From Arthrobacter horti (GTDB lineage Bacteria > Actinomycetota > Actinomycetes > Actinomycetales > Micrococcaceae), in the NCBI RefSeq assembly GCF_030731045.1, contig NZ_JAVALS010000009.1, forward strand, positions 46,698 to 110,697: 64,000 nucleotides of DNA, given 5' to 3'. Below the pieces are notes generated by a model. It had not been told where the DNA came from and ran no database searches. It saw only the letters and a program-made list of their open reading frames with translations. The position numbers and the translations under genes are program-made. Below, piece after piece: positions 46,193 through 54,838 of this stretch. Every line of letters starts with the position of its first letter. The first letter of the stretch is position 1.

Positions 46193-47545
46193 TCAGGCGT
46201 TAGCGCGGATGGCCGCCTCGAGGACGTCCAGCGCGTCGCCCAGCAGCTCCTCGCCGATGGTCAGCGGGGGCAGCAGGCGGATGACGTTGCCGTAGGTGCC
46301 GCAGGTCAGGATGATGACACCCTGGGCCAGGCAGTAGTCGGCGATCGCCTTGGTCAGCGCGGCGTTCGGCTCCTTGGAACCGGCCACCACCAGCTCGATG
46401 GCCTGCATGGCGCCGCGGCCACGCACGTCACCGATCACGGAGAGCTCTTCGGCCAGCTTGTTCATGCGGCCCTGGATCTGCTCGCCGATGCGGGTGGCGC
46501 GGGCGTTCAGGTCGAACTGCTCCATGGTCTCGATAGCGGCGAGTGCGGCGGCGCAGGCCACCGGGTTGCCACCATAGGTGCCGCCCAGGCCGCCACCGTG
46601 GACGGCGTTGAGCAGCTCGGCGCGGCCGGTCACGGCGGACAGCGGCATGCCGCCGGCGATGCCCTTCGCCATGGTGATCAGGTCCGGGACGACGCCCTCG
46701 TGATCGACGGCGAACCACTTGCCGGTGCGGCAGAAGCCGGCCTGGACCTCATCGGCGATGAAGACGACGCCGTTCTCCTTGGCCCAGGCGGCCAGGGTGG
46801 GCAGGAAGCCCTCGGCGGGGACGATGAAGCCGCCCTCACCCTGGATGGGCTCGATGATGATGGCGGCGACCTCGGTGCCGCCGATCTGCTTCTCGATGGC
46901 GAGGATGGCGCGCTTGGCGGCCTCGGTGCCCGTGATCTCCGGGTTCTCCTCGCGGAACGGGTAGCTCATCGGCATGCGGTAGATGTCCGAGGCGAACGGG
47001 CCGAAGCCGCTCTTGTACGGCATGGCCTTGGCGGTCAGCGCCATGGTCAGGTTGGTGCGGCCGTGGTAGGCGTGGTCGAACGCGACGATGGCGTTGCGGC
47101 CGGTGGCCTTGCGGGCGATCTTGATGGCGTTCTCGACGGCCTCGGCGCCGGAGTTGAAGAGCACGGAGCGCTTCTCGTGGTCGCCCGGGGTCAGCTCGTT
47201 GAGCTTCTCGGCGACGGCGATGTAGCCCTCATAGGGGGTCACCATGAAGCAGGTGTGCGTGAAGTGCTGCACTGCTTCCTGGACTGCGGCGACGACGGCC
47301 GGAGCGGAGGCGCCCACGCTGGTCACGGCGATGCCGGAGCCGAGGTCGATGAAGGAGTTGCCGTCCACGTCCTTGATGATGCCGCCATCGCCATCGGCGA
47401 TGTAGACGGGGACGGAGGAGGCGACGCCGCCGGCGACGACGGCGTCACGGCGGGCGGAGAGCTCGCGGGACTTGGGGCCGGGGAACTCGCCGACGTTGCG
47501 CTTCTGCTCGAGGCGGTAGCTGAGTTCGGTGGTGGTTGCAGTCAT
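46193..47545 (-). CDS. gabT: 4-aminobutyrate aminotransferase
   Basis: A 450-residue class III PLP aminotransferase that converts GABA and 2-oxoglutarate to succinic semialdehyde and glutamate. Signatures: NSGAEAVENAIKIARKATGR, FDHAYHGRTNLTMALTAK, EPIQGEGGF, FIADEVQAGFCRTGKWFA and the PLP lysine in TMAKGIAGGMPLSAV. ATG start with AGAAGGAAAG upstream. A PucR regulator is divergent from it; PucR-type GabR-like proteins control GABA use in other actinobacteria, so regulation by this neighbour is likely. Confidence 0.93.
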   Translation of the reverse strand: MTATTTELSYRLEQKRNVGEFPGPKSRELSARRDAVVAGGVASSVPVYIADGDGGIIKDVDGNSFIDLGSGIAVTSVGASAPAVVAAVQEAVQHFTHTCFMVTPYEGYIAVAEKLNELTPGDHEKRSVLFNSGAEAVENAIKIARKATGRNAIVAFDHAYHGRTNLTMALTAKAMPYKSGFGPFASDIYRMPMSYPFREENPEITGTEAAKRAILAIEKQIGGTEVAAIIIEPIQGEGGFIVPAEGFLPTLAAWAKENGVVFIADEVQAGFCRTGKWFAVDHEGVVPDLITMAKGIAGGMPLSAVTGRAELLNAVHGGGLGGTYGGNPVACAAALAAIETMEQFDLNARATRIGEQIQGRMNKLAEELSVIGDVRGRGAMQAIELVVAGSKEPNAALTKAIADYCLAQGVIILTCGTYGNVIRLLPPLTIGEELLGDALDVLEAAIRANA

Positions 47546-47628
47546 GGGGGACTCTTTCCTTCTTAGTCGCCTGCGACGGGTGTGACTTCGAGCATAAGAT
47601 GACGTTCCGAGTCCGAGTATGGGCGAGT

Positions 47629-47681
47629 GCACAGCCAACCCCCTGAGGGGCTGTGCCTGCGTCCAATGGGGAAATTATGAT
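47629..47681. promoter_or_regulatory. pucR promoter and GCACAGCC inverted repeat in the gabT-pucR gap
   Basis: GCACAGCC-N12-GGCTGTGC (47629-47656) lies in the gap between gabT and pucR, with CCCC/GGGG nested inside. TATGAT (47676-47681) ends 7 nt before the ATG at 47689. The inverted repeat is centred about 34 bp upstream of this -10, a position suited to a regulator contacting polymerase. Ligand unknown. Confidence 0.5.
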
Positions 47682-47688
47682 GGGTACC

Positions 47689-49137
47689 ATGTCCATCACC
47701 CTGGCGGCACTTCTGGCGGTCCCCTCCCTCAAGCTGAAGAAGCTCGGCACGGCCGATTCGACGCTCTCCACCCCCATCCAGTGGGTGGCCGTCACGGAAC
47801 ATGAAAACCCCCAGCGCTTCCTCAACGGCGGCGAGCTGGTGGTCACCACCGGTCTGCGTCTGAAGACCGCCGCGGCGCAGCGGCACTTCGTGCGCATGGT
47901 CCGCCGTGCGGGCGCCGTCGGGCTCGGATTCGGCGTGGGACTGTCCTTCGAATCCGTCCCGGACGCGCTCGTGGCGGAGGCCAACCGCTGGGACATCCCC
48001 GTGGTGGAGGTCCCGTACGAGACCCCGTTCATCGCCCTGGGCAAGCTCGTGGCGGAGGCGCAGAACGCGGACCACCTGGCCAAGCTGGAACGGATGCTCT
48101 CCGGGCACCAGGTCCTGGCACGCTCCCTCCTCTCCGGCGGCGGCCTCCCGGCGCTGCTGCGCCAGCTGGCGGGCCTGCTCCGCACGGACCTGAGGCTGCG
48201 CCGGTACGGCCAGGAGATCTTCAGCACCACGGCCGGTGCGCACGGCACCGTGGACGCCGCCACCTGGCTGGACGTGGCCATCTCCACCGGGCAGCGTGAC
48301 GCCACCACCCTCCAGGTGCGCGAGCCGTTCCGGGACGCGGGCATCCTGGACTACGCCAAGAGCCTCATCAGCCTGGAACTGAACAACCAGAAGCACCAGC
48401 GCGACGCCGGACGGAAACTGGCCGGCCAGGTCATGCAGGACGTGATCCGCGGCATCCTGGACGCCAAGGACGCGAACAGCCGCCTGGCCACCATCGGCGT
48501 GGCGGCCGCCAAGCGGCACGTGGTCATCCTGGTCCGTCCCGCGCCCGGCAACACCCCGGCCCAGAACAAGGCCATCATGTCCACTCCCCTGCCGGCCGGG
48601 CTGGACGGCACCCCCACCGCCGTCGTCGATTCCGAACTGCTGATCATCACGCCGGAGGACAAGACCGCCGTGGAGGCCGCCAACGCCGTCCACTCCCTCC
48701 TGGCGGAGGCCGGGCTGAAGGCGACGCTGGGCATCGGCGGGCACTACGCCAAGGCCAACGGCCTGCGCTGGAGCTACTTCGAGGCGCGCGACGCCGTGGC
48801 GCGCGGCCTGCCGGTCAACGAACCGGAGCGTCTCAGCCTGACGTCGCTGTTGCTGGCCAGCGAGGACGTGCCGCTGGCGGACATGGCGCAGGAGACCCTC
48901 AAGCCGCTCTACGACTTCGACGCCGCCCATGGCGCCGGCCTGGTGAGCACGCTGGAGAGCTACCTGGAGCACGATGGCTCCGTAGCCGCCGTCGCGCAGG
49001 CCCTCACGCTGCACCGCAACACGGTGCGCTACCGCCTGGCGCAGATCACGGAGCTGAGCGGCTACGACCCGTCCACCACGGCGGACCGGGTCCAGCTCTG
49101 GCTGGCCCTGGCGATCGCGCGGCTGGGAGCGCGGTAG
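47689..49137 (+). CDS. PucR-family transcriptional regulator (GABA-use regulator candidate)
   Basis: A 482-residue regulator with an N-terminal PucR sensor domain (LAALLAVPSLKLKKLGTADS), a central GGDEF-like CdaR region, and the C-terminal PucR HTH (VAAVAQALTLHRNTVRYRLAQ). The ATG at 47689 is preferred over the ATGs at 47677 and 47680 because TATGAT ends 7 nt upstream of it and no ribosome site serves the others. Divergent from gabT, whose activation is its probable task. Confidence 0.88.
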   Translation: MSITLAALLAVPSLKLKKLGTADSTLSTPIQWVAVTEHENPQRFLNGGELVVTTGLRLKTAAAQRHFVRMVRRAGAVGLGFGVGLSFESVPDALVAEANRWDIPVVEVPYETPFIALGKLVAEAQNADHLAKLERMLSGHQVLARSLLSGGGLPALLRQLAGLLRTDLRLRRYGQEIFSTTAGAHGTVDAATWLDVAISTGQRDATTLQVREPFRDAGILDYAKSLISLELNNQKHQRDAGRKLAGQVMQDVIRGILDAKDANSRLATIGVAAAKRHVVILVRPAPGNTPAQNKAIMSTPLPAGLDGTPTAVVDSELLIITPEDKTAVEAANAVHSLLAEAGLKATLGIGGHYAKANGLRWSYFEARDAVARGLPVNEPERLSLTSLLLASEDVPLADMAQETLKPLYDFDAAHGAGLVSTLESYLEHDGSVAAVAQALTLHRNTVRYRLAQITELSGYDPSTTADRVQLWLALAIARLGAR

Positions 49138-49143
49138 ACCACA

Positions 49144-49206
49144 CGTTGAGTGCTCACTTGTGGCGGCTTACGAGCGCCCGAAGCAGCCACAAGTGAGCAC
49201 TCAACG
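49144..49206. repeat. GTTGAGTGCTCA-family palindrome, copy 1
   Basis: Perfect 21-bp stem (49144-49164 and 49186-49206) with a 21-nt loop, 7 nt after the pucR stop. It shares its core GTTGAGTGCTCA with palindromes at 51340 and 62012. It probably terminates pucR; the sharing of sequence among copies points to a dispersed element. Confidence 0.8.
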
Positions 49207-49263
49207 AAAGGGACGCTGGGCGCTCGGTGAAATATGTCACGAAAATGGCATACCGAATCATGA

Positions 49264-49278
49264 AAAGGTCTAACCTTT
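49264..49278 (+). promoter_or_regulatory. GntR/FadR-type operator on the MFS-gntR promoter
   Basis: AAAGGTCTAACCTTT (49264-49278) contains GGT-N3-ACC, the FadR-subfamily operator pattern. TAACCT (49271-49276) inside it ends 6 nt before the ATG at 49283, so a bound repressor would cover the -10. The GntR gene is second in this operon, implying autoregulation. Confidence 0.7.
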
Positions 49279-49282
49279 AAAC

Positions 49283-50608
49283 ATGCCAGGTACCCTCTCC
49301 CCCGATTCGGCCGTGTCCGCACCGGCCCCCACGCCGCCTTCCGCCCCGTCCGGCAGCGTCCGACGACGGGCGGTTCTGGCCCTGGTGGGTGTCATCCTGG
49401 TGGGCCTGAACCTCCGGATCGGCATCACGAGCGCCTCGGCCCTCTTCCACGAACTCCAGCACGCCCTGGGATACGGCGCCTTCATCGCCTCCCTCCTGCC
49501 GACCATTCCCACGCTCTGCTTCGCCGTGGCCGGCCTTGCCGCCAACGCCCTGATCCGGCGTCTCGGCGTGGAGAACACCCTCGTGCTGGCCCTGGTCCTG
49601 CTCTCCGGTGGCCTCGCACTGCGCGGCATCCCGAGCACCGCCGCCTTGCTGGTGGGCACCGTGATCGCCATGAGCGGTCTGGCCATCTGCAACATCTCCA
49701 TGCCCGTCCTGGTCCGGCAGGACCACGCCCACCGGACGTCCTTCGTGACGGGCATGTACACCGTCATGATGACCGTGGGCTCCACGAGTGCCGCCACGTT
49801 CAGCGTCCCCCTGGGGCATGCGCTCGGCTCCCCGTCCGCCGGCCTGGCGGCCTGGTCCGGCGCGGCCATCGTGGGCCTGCTCGGGCTGGTGCCGCTCGCC
49901 CTCTCCAGCCGTGGCATCCGTGCCTCCATCCCCGGGGGCGGCGCCCCCGCAGAACGCCATGGCGTCCTGGCCTCGCTGAAGAGCCGCAAGGCCGTCCTCA
50001 TCACCATCGTCTTCTCCGCCCAGGGCTTCCTGGCCTACGCCGCCATGAGCTGGTTCGCCTACATCCTCAGTGACAGTGGCATGGACGCCGCACAGAGCGG
50101 CGTGATCTTCGGGATCAGCCAGTTCGTGTCCCTGTTCGCGGGCATGTTCTTCCTGACGCTCGGATCCCGCAACGGCGCGCGCCCCTGGGCCTTGGCCATC
50201 CCCGCCGCCTCCATGGCACTCGGCATGCTCCTGCTCCTCGTGGCGCCCGTCGGCACAGCCCTGATCTCCGCCGTCCTGCTGGGCCTGGGCCTGGGCGTCT
50301 TCCCGCCCATCCTGGCGATCATCAGCCAGAGCGGCTCCACCGCGGCGGAGACCACGGCCCTGTCCACGGCGGCCCAGTCGATCGGCTACCTCTTCTCCGC
50401 CCTCGGCCCGCTGAGCATCGGCCTCCTCCACGGCCTCACGGGAAGCTGGGTCCTCCCGCTCTCCGTGGCCGTCGTGGTGTCACTGCTGCTGCTGGCGACC
50501 GGCTTCCGCCTCGGCACGATCCACCGTGGCCATGGGCCGCGCGTCGTCATCGCGAGCCACGAAGCCAAGCGCGAATCGCCACTTCACGACGGCGGGAAGC
50601 AGGACTGA
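49283..50608 (+). CDS. CynX/NimT-like MFS transporter
   Basis: A 441-residue MFS permease with about twelve hydrophobic segments (VLALVGVILVGLNLRIGITS at TM1, the CynX-like LNLRIGITSASALFHELQ, and a C-terminal IGYLFSALGPLSIGLL). Homologues import cyanate or export nitroimidazole-like compounds; the substrate here is not evident. It is followed after 1 nt by a GntR-family gene. The start is probably leaderless (TAACCT 6 nt upstream, no ribosome site). Confidence 0.87.
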   Translation: MPGTLSPDSAVSAPAPTPPSAPSGSVRRRAVLALVGVILVGLNLRIGITSASALFHELQHALGYGAFIASLLPTIPTLCFAVAGLAANALIRRLGVENTLVLALVLLSGGLALRGIPSTAALLVGTVIAMSGLAICNISMPVLVRQDHAHRTSFVTGMYTVMMTVGSTSAATFSVPLGHALGSPSAGLAAWSGAAIVGLLGLVPLALSSRGIRASIPGGGAPAERHGVLASLKSRKAVLITIVFSAQGFLAYAAMSWFAYILSDSGMDAAQSGVIFGISQFVSLFAGMFFLTLGSRNGARPWALAIPAASMALGMLLLLVAPVGTALISAVLLGLGLGVFPPILAIISQSGSTAAETTALSTAAQSIGYLFSALGPLSIGLLHGLTGSWVLPLSVAVVVSLLLLATGFRLGTIHRGHGPRVVIASHEAKRESPLHDGGKQD

Positions 50609-50609
50609 G

Positions 50610-51323
50610 GTGAGCACTCCTCACGCCGGGGCGTCGCAGTCCGGCTCCCCCAAGCAGCCGGTTCCCCCGAAGCAGCCCCGCGCCGCCGTCGTCGTCCAGC
50701 GCCTGCGCGAGCAGGTGACCAGCGGCGTCTGGGCCGTGGGCGAGCGGATTCCCAAGGAAGCCGAGCTCATGGAGCTGCTCGGCGTCTCCCGCGGAACCCT
50801 GCGGGAAGGCGTCAAGGCGCTCTCCCACGCCGGCATGCTGGAGGTCCGCCAGGGGGACGGCACCTATGTCCGGGCCCGCAGCGAACTCGAAGGCACCGCG
50901 AGCCGTAGCGTCCGCGAACACACCGCCGCGCATGTCTTCGAGGTCCGGCAGGTCCTGGACACGCAGGCGGCACGTCTCGCCTCCGAACGGGCCACTGGGG
51001 ACGGCGTCCGCGAACTCCAGCGCATCCTGGATGCGGCCCTCGCCGCGTGGGACGCCGGGCGCGTGGAGGAGTGGGCGGAGCTGGACTGGGAGTTCCACCG
51101 TGGCGTGGCCCGGCTCAGCGAGAACCCGCTGCTCGAGGAGCTCTACTCCGGGTTCGCCGGAGCGTTCAAGCGCGATCTGATGAACCAGTCGGTGCATCCG
51201 GACTTCGATCCGAGCCTGCAGCCCGGTCATCAGGACCTGATCGCGGCCATCGCCTCCGGGGATCCGGAGACCGCCGAACACAGCGTCCGCTGCGGCCTGA
51301 TCATCGCCGAATCGCGCAGCTGA
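50610..51323 (+). CDS. GntR-family (FadR subfamily) regulator
   Basis: A 237-residue GntR protein: HTH (AVGERIPKEAELMELLGVSR, then GTLREGVKALSHAGMLEVRQ) followed by an all-helical FCD sensor domain with the metal-binding residue pattern (DWEFHRGVA, HQDLIAAI). The GTG start abuts the MFS stop, so it is translationally coupled. It probably represses its own operon through the operator upstream of the MFS gene. Confidence 0.9.
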   Translation: MSTPHAGASQSGSPKQPVPPKQPRAAVVVQRLREQVTSGVWAVGERIPKEAELMELLGVSRGTLREGVKALSHAGMLEVRQGDGTYVRARSELEGTASRSVREHTAAHVFEVRQVLDTQAARLASERATGDGVRELQRILDAALAAWDAGRVEEWAELDWEFHRGVARLSENPLLEELYSGFAGAFKRDLMNQSVHPDFDPSLQPGHQDLIAAIASGDPETAEHSVRCGLIIAESRS

Positions 51324-51339
51324 GCCGGCCCTTAAAGCA

Positions 51340-51400
51340 GTTGAGTGCTCAGTAGTGGCGGCTTGTGCGGCGCGGAAGCCGCCACTACTGAGCACTCAAC
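51340..51400. repeat. GTTGAGTGCTCA-family palindrome, copy 2
   Basis: Perfect 25-bp stem (51340-51364 and 51376-51400) with an 11-nt loop, between convergent gntR and fprA copy 2. Suitable as a two-way terminator. Confidence 0.85.
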
Positions 51401-51415
51401 GAGAGTCAGTGGGCC

Positions 51416-52903
51416 TCAGGAGCCGACGACGGCGTCCGCCCCGTTGCGGGAGATGCTCACCATCTCCTCGCGGGAGACCACCTTGATGCGCTCACGCTCG
51501 ACGGTCACGCCGTGCGAGCCGCCATTGGCCGTGGCCTCGGCGCCGAGGGCGAGTTCGTGCGCGTCCAGGCGGTTCCAGCCCTCCCAGGTGGTGAACTCCA
51601 CGCCGCGGCTCTCCAGCAGTTCCGTGACGGCTCGCTCGGCTGCGGCGCCGGCCACGGGCAGGCCCGCGCGGTCGGCGAGCAGATGGGTGATGGTCTCCAG
51701 GGCGTCACCCTTGGTGTGGCCGATCAGGCCCACCGGGCCGCGCTTGATCCAGCCCGTGGTGTAGACGCCGGGCACCGGGGCGCCGGCGGCGTCCAGGACG
51801 CGGCCGCCGTCGTTGCTGATGACGCCCTTCTTGTGATCGAACTCCAGGCCCGGCAAGGAGGAGCCGAAGTACCCGATGGTGCGGTAGACGGCCTGGACCG
51901 GGTAGTCGACGAACTCGCCGGTGCCGCGGGCGTTGCCCGTGCCGTCCAGTTCGGTGCGCTCGAAGCGGATTCCGGCCACCTTGCCCGGGGTTTCCGCGGA
52001 GTCGGTGATCTCCACCGGGGAGTGCAGGAAGTGCAGGTGCAGGCGGCGGGACGCGGTCAGCTCGGAGAGGTCCTCCGGCTGCTCGGCGAACCAGTTGGTG
52101 AGCGTGCCCACCATGGTCTTGATCTGGTTGTTGCTCTGGATTGCCTCATCGGAGGCCTCGTCGAACTCGAAGTCCTCGGCGTAGAGGATGATGTCCACGT
52201 CCTTGGAGTGGGACAGTTCGCGCAGTTCCAGCGGGGTGAACTTGATCTGGGCCGGGCCGCGGCGGCCGAAGACGTGCACGTCCGTGACAGGGCTGGACTT
52301 CAGGCCCGCGTAGACGTTCTCCGGGATCTCGGTGACCAGCAGGTCGTCCGCGTGCTTGGACAGGACACGGGCCACATCCAGCGCCACATTGCCGTTGCCG
52401 ATGACAGCGATCTCCCGGGCCTCCAGAGGCCATTCACGGGAGACGTCCGGGTGGCCGTCGTACCAGGAGACGAAGTCCGCGCCGCCGTAGGAACCGTCCA
52501 GCTCCACACCGGGGATGTTCAGGTCCGCGTCCTTGATGGCGCCCGTGGCGAACACGACGGCGTCGTAGTGGTTCTGCAGGTCTTCCAAGGACAGATCCGT
52601 GCCGTAGTCGACGTTGCCGAAGAAGCGGATGTCGCCGCGGTCCAGGACCTTGTGGAGGGCGTTCACGATGCCCTTGATGCGGGGGTGATCAGGCGCCACG
52701 CCGTAACGGATCAGGCCGTACGGCGCGGGGTAACGGTCGAACAGGTCGATGCTGACCGTGAGCTCCCCGCTCTTGACCTCGTCACTCTTGGTGAGGATGT
52801 CCGCGGCGTAGACGCCGGCCGGGCCGGAGCCGATGACGGCCACGCGCAAGGGACGCTCCACGGAGCCGACGGCGGCACTGGAGGTGGTGGGGAGTTCTGA
52901 CAC
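51416..52903 (-). CDS. fprA: FprA-type ferredoxin-NADP reductase, copy 2
   Basis: A 495-residue paralogue of copy 1 with the same motifs (VAVIGSGPAGVYAADIL, YPAPYGLIRYGVAPDHP, IAVIGNGNVALDVARVL, GWIKRGPVGLIGHTKGDA); most residues agree by eye. GTG start with GAAGGAA 8 nt upstream. It lies 68 bp after cysG on the same strand, with a hairpin between. Siroheme made by CysG serves sulfite or nitrite reductase, which takes electrons from ferredoxin, so this copy may be dedicated to that route (inference). Confidence 0.92.
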   Translation of the reverse strand: MSELPTTSSAAVGSVERPLRVAVIGSGPAGVYAADILTKSDEVKSGELTVSIDLFDRYPAPYGLIRYGVAPDHPRIKGIVNALHKVLDRGDIRFFGNVDYGTDLSLEDLQNHYDAVVFATGAIKDADLNIPGVELDGSYGGADFVSWYDGHPDVSREWPLEAREIAVIGNGNVALDVARVLSKHADDLLVTEIPENVYAGLKSSPVTDVHVFGRRGPAQIKFTPLELRELSHSKDVDIILYAEDFEFDEASDEAIQSNNQIKTMVGTLTNWFAEQPEDLSELTASRRLHLHFLHSPVEITDSAETPGKVAGIRFERTELDGTGNARGTGEFVDYPVQAVYRTIGYFGSSLPGLEFDHKKGVISNDGGRVLDAAGAPVPGVYTTGWIKRGPVGLIGHTKGDALETITHLLADRAGLPVAGAAAERAVTELLESRGVEFTTWEGWNRLDAHELALGAEATANGGSHGVTVERERIKVVSREEMVSISRNGADAVVGS

Positions 52904-52934
52904 GGCTGTGTTCCTTCGGTGTTGGTGATCCATT

Positions 52935-52980
52935 GCTCCGTAAGTGTCGTTTTGAGGGCTCAAGACGACACCTACGGAGC
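52935..52980 (-). terminator. Hairpin overlapping the cysG stop codon
   Basis: Arms of 22 nt (52935-52956 and 52959-52980) with two mismatches and a 2-nt centre. It includes the last three cysG codons (stop at 52972). It separates cysG from fprA copy 2 on the same strand. Confidence 0.7.
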
Positions 52981-54213
52981 AGTCGATGAGAGATTCTGGC
53001 TGACTCGGAGATGTTCGGGGGTGTACGGGCTCAGGCGGACCACGTCGCCCACCACGATCACGGCGGGGTTCTCCACCCCCACCTCGGCGGCACGGCCGGC
53101 CACGTCCGCCACGGTGGCGACGGTGACCCGCTGATCCGGGGCGTAGCCGCGTTCCACGATCGCCACCGGGGTGTCCGCGGGCAGGCCTGAGGCGGCCAGT
53201 GCGGCCATGGAGCGGGACAGGGCCTTGACCCCCATGAGCAGGATGACAGTGTGGTCCGGCCTTGCCGGCAGGCTGCCCAGTTCATCGTGCCCGGTGACCA
53301 CGGAGAAGCCCGTCGCGAGCCCGCGGTGCGTGACCGGGATGCCCGCGGCGGCCGGGACCGAGATCGCGGAGGTGACGCCGGAAACCACCTGGACGTCGAC
53401 GTCGTGCTCGCGGCAGAAGGCGAGCTCCTCGCCGCCGCGGCCCAGGACGTAAGGGTCGCCGCCCTTGAGGCGGACCACGCGGTTCCCGGCGAGCGCCTCC
53501 CGCACCAGAATACGGTTGATCTCCTCCTGCGGGACGGGGTGGTGCCCGGGGGTTTTGCCGACCTCGATGACGCGGACGTCCTCCGGGAGTTGGTTCAGGA
53601 CGGAGCGCGGGCCCAGCCGGTCCGCGACGACGACGTCCGCCTCCGCGAGCAGGCGGCGGGCACGGACGGTCATCAGGCCGGGGTCGCCGGGGCCGCCGCC
53701 CACCAGGGCGACGGTGCCCTTGGCCGCGCCACGGCGATGCCGGCGCAGCGGCAGGCTGCCTTCATCCAGGGCGGTGGCGACGGCGTCGCGGACGGCCATG
53801 GCGCGGCGCGGGTCGGCGCCGGCGTTGACGGCGATCTTGACGTCGTCCACGCTTGCGACGGCGGGCGTCCAGGCGGCGGAGTTCTCGTGATCGGAGGCGT
53901 TGACGCACCAGATGCGGCGGGCCTCGGCCTCTGCGGCGACGCGGCCGTCCACGGCGGGGTCGCCCGTGGCGGTCTGCACGAACCATGGGGTGTCGAGGTC
54001 GTCACTGCGGTAGGCGCGTGGCTCCCAGCGGAGGAGGCCGGCGTCCGCGAGCTCACGCACGGCGGCGACGGCGTCGGGGGACACCACGGTGACCTGGGCG
54101 CCGGCGTCGAGCAGTCCCTTGGCGCGGCGCGCGGCCACCGGGCCGCCGCCGACCACCAGCACGGGGCGGCCGAGGAGGCGCAGTGCCGTGGGATAGATGT
54201 CGATCAGTGCCAT
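52972..54213 (-). CDS. cysG: Siroheme synthase (CysG-type fused dehydrogenase and SUMT)
   Basis: A 413-residue fusion. Residues about 1-150 are precorrin-2 dehydrogenase/chelatase (LLGRPVLVVGGGPVAARRAK with its NAD motif); residues about 165-400 are uroporphyrinogen-III methyltransferase (VALVGGGPGDPGLMTVRARR, ADVVVADRLGPRSVL, RLKGGDPYVLGRGGEELAF, VVSGVTSAISVPAAAGIPVT). It makes siroheme from uroporphyrinogen III. The ATG follows a promoter with no room for a ribosome site. It feeds sulfite/nitrite reductase located outside the window. Confidence 0.92.
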   Translation of the reverse strand: MALIDIYPTALRLLGRPVLVVGGGPVAARRAKGLLDAGAQVTVVSPDAVAAVRELADAGLLRWEPRAYRSDDLDTPWFVQTATGDPAVDGRVAAEAEARRIWCVNASDHENSAAWTPAVASVDDVKIAVNAGADPRRAMAVRDAVATALDEGSLPLRRHRRGAAKGTVALVGGGPGDPGLMTVRARRLLAEADVVVADRLGPRSVLNQLPEDVRVIEVGKTPGHHPVPQEEINRILVREALAGNRVVRLKGGDPYVLGRGGEELAFCREHDVDVQVVSGVTSAISVPAAAGIPVTHRGLATGFSVVTGHDELGSLPARPDHTVILLMGVKALSRSMAALAASGLPADTPVAIVERGYAPDQRVTVATVADVAGRAAEVGVENPAVIVVGDVVRLSPYTPEHLRVSQNLSSTAP

Positions 54214-54249
54214 GAAAAAACTGTAGGTGTGGGGTCTGACGCGCTTCAA
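54214..54249 (-). promoter_or_regulatory. Leaderless promoter of cysG
   Basis: On the minus strand TTGAAG (54249-54244), 18-nt spacer, TACAGT (54225-54220), then exactly 6 nt (TTTTTC) to the ATG at 54213. There is no Shine-Dalgarno-like stretch, so the mRNA should begin at or next to the start codon. Confidence 0.65.
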
Positions 54250-54317
54250 AGAAGCGGCAACGCCAGGTCACGCAAGGTCACGGGAGGAAACATTGCTGCG
54301 CCACGTAGGCTTCACGG

Positions 54318-54767
54318 GTGATCACCTTCACCGAGGAGCTCTGGATCGACGCGCCACCCGAGCGGATCTTCGGCCTGTCCCTGGACGTGGACGCGCACAC
54401 GGGGTCCATGGCGGACTCCGGCGAGCGGGTGGTGGCGGGGGTGAGTTCCGGCCGCCTGGCCCCGGGTGACACGGTCACCTGGCAGGCCCGGCACTTCGGC
54501 GTCCGGCTCCGGATGACCTCGCACCTGCCCGAGTACCGCGCGCCGTCCTACTTCGTGGACGAGCAGCTCAGCGGCCCGTTCAAGCGCTGGCGGCACGAGC
54601 ATCACTTCACCGACGACGACGGCGGCACCCTCATGCGGGACGTCATCACCTTCGCCGCGCCGCTGGGTCCGCTGGGACGGCTCGCGGAGCTGGCCGTCCT
54701 GCGCTGGTACATGCCGCGGCTGATCCGGCAGCGCAACGCGTACCTGAAGCGGGTTGCGGAGAGCTGA
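54318..54767 (+). CDS. SRPBCC-superfamily (START/Bet v1-like) protein
   Basis: A 149-residue single-domain ligand-binding fold: ITFTEELWIDAPPERIFGLSL at the N-terminus, HLPEYRAPSYFVDEQLSGPF and the C-terminal helix LAELAVLRWYMPRLIRQRNA. Members bind hydrophobic ligands or act as cyclases/hydrolases; the role here is unknown. The GTG start has TAGGCT 6 nt upstream and lacks a ribosome site. It is divergent from cysG. Confidence 0.82.
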   Translation: MITFTEELWIDAPPERIFGLSLDVDAHTGSMADSGERVVAGVSSGRLAPGDTVTWQARHFGVRLRMTSHLPEYRAPSYFVDEQLSGPFKRWRHEHHFTDDDGGTLMRDVITFAAPLGPLGRLAELAVLRWYMPRLIRQRNAYLKRVAES

Positions 54768-54775
54768 GACGTGGC

Positions 54776-54810
54776 GGCGGCGCGCCCCTCACGCGGAGGG
54801 ACGCGCCGCC
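54776..54810. terminator. Hairpin between convergent SRPBCC and sialidase-like genes
   Basis: GGCGGCGCG (54776-54784) pairs with its complement (54802-54810), with an inner CCCTC/GAGGG pair. Confidence 0.7.
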
Positions 54811-54838
54811 ATCGCGCTGTTCAGGACCCGAGCCGAGG

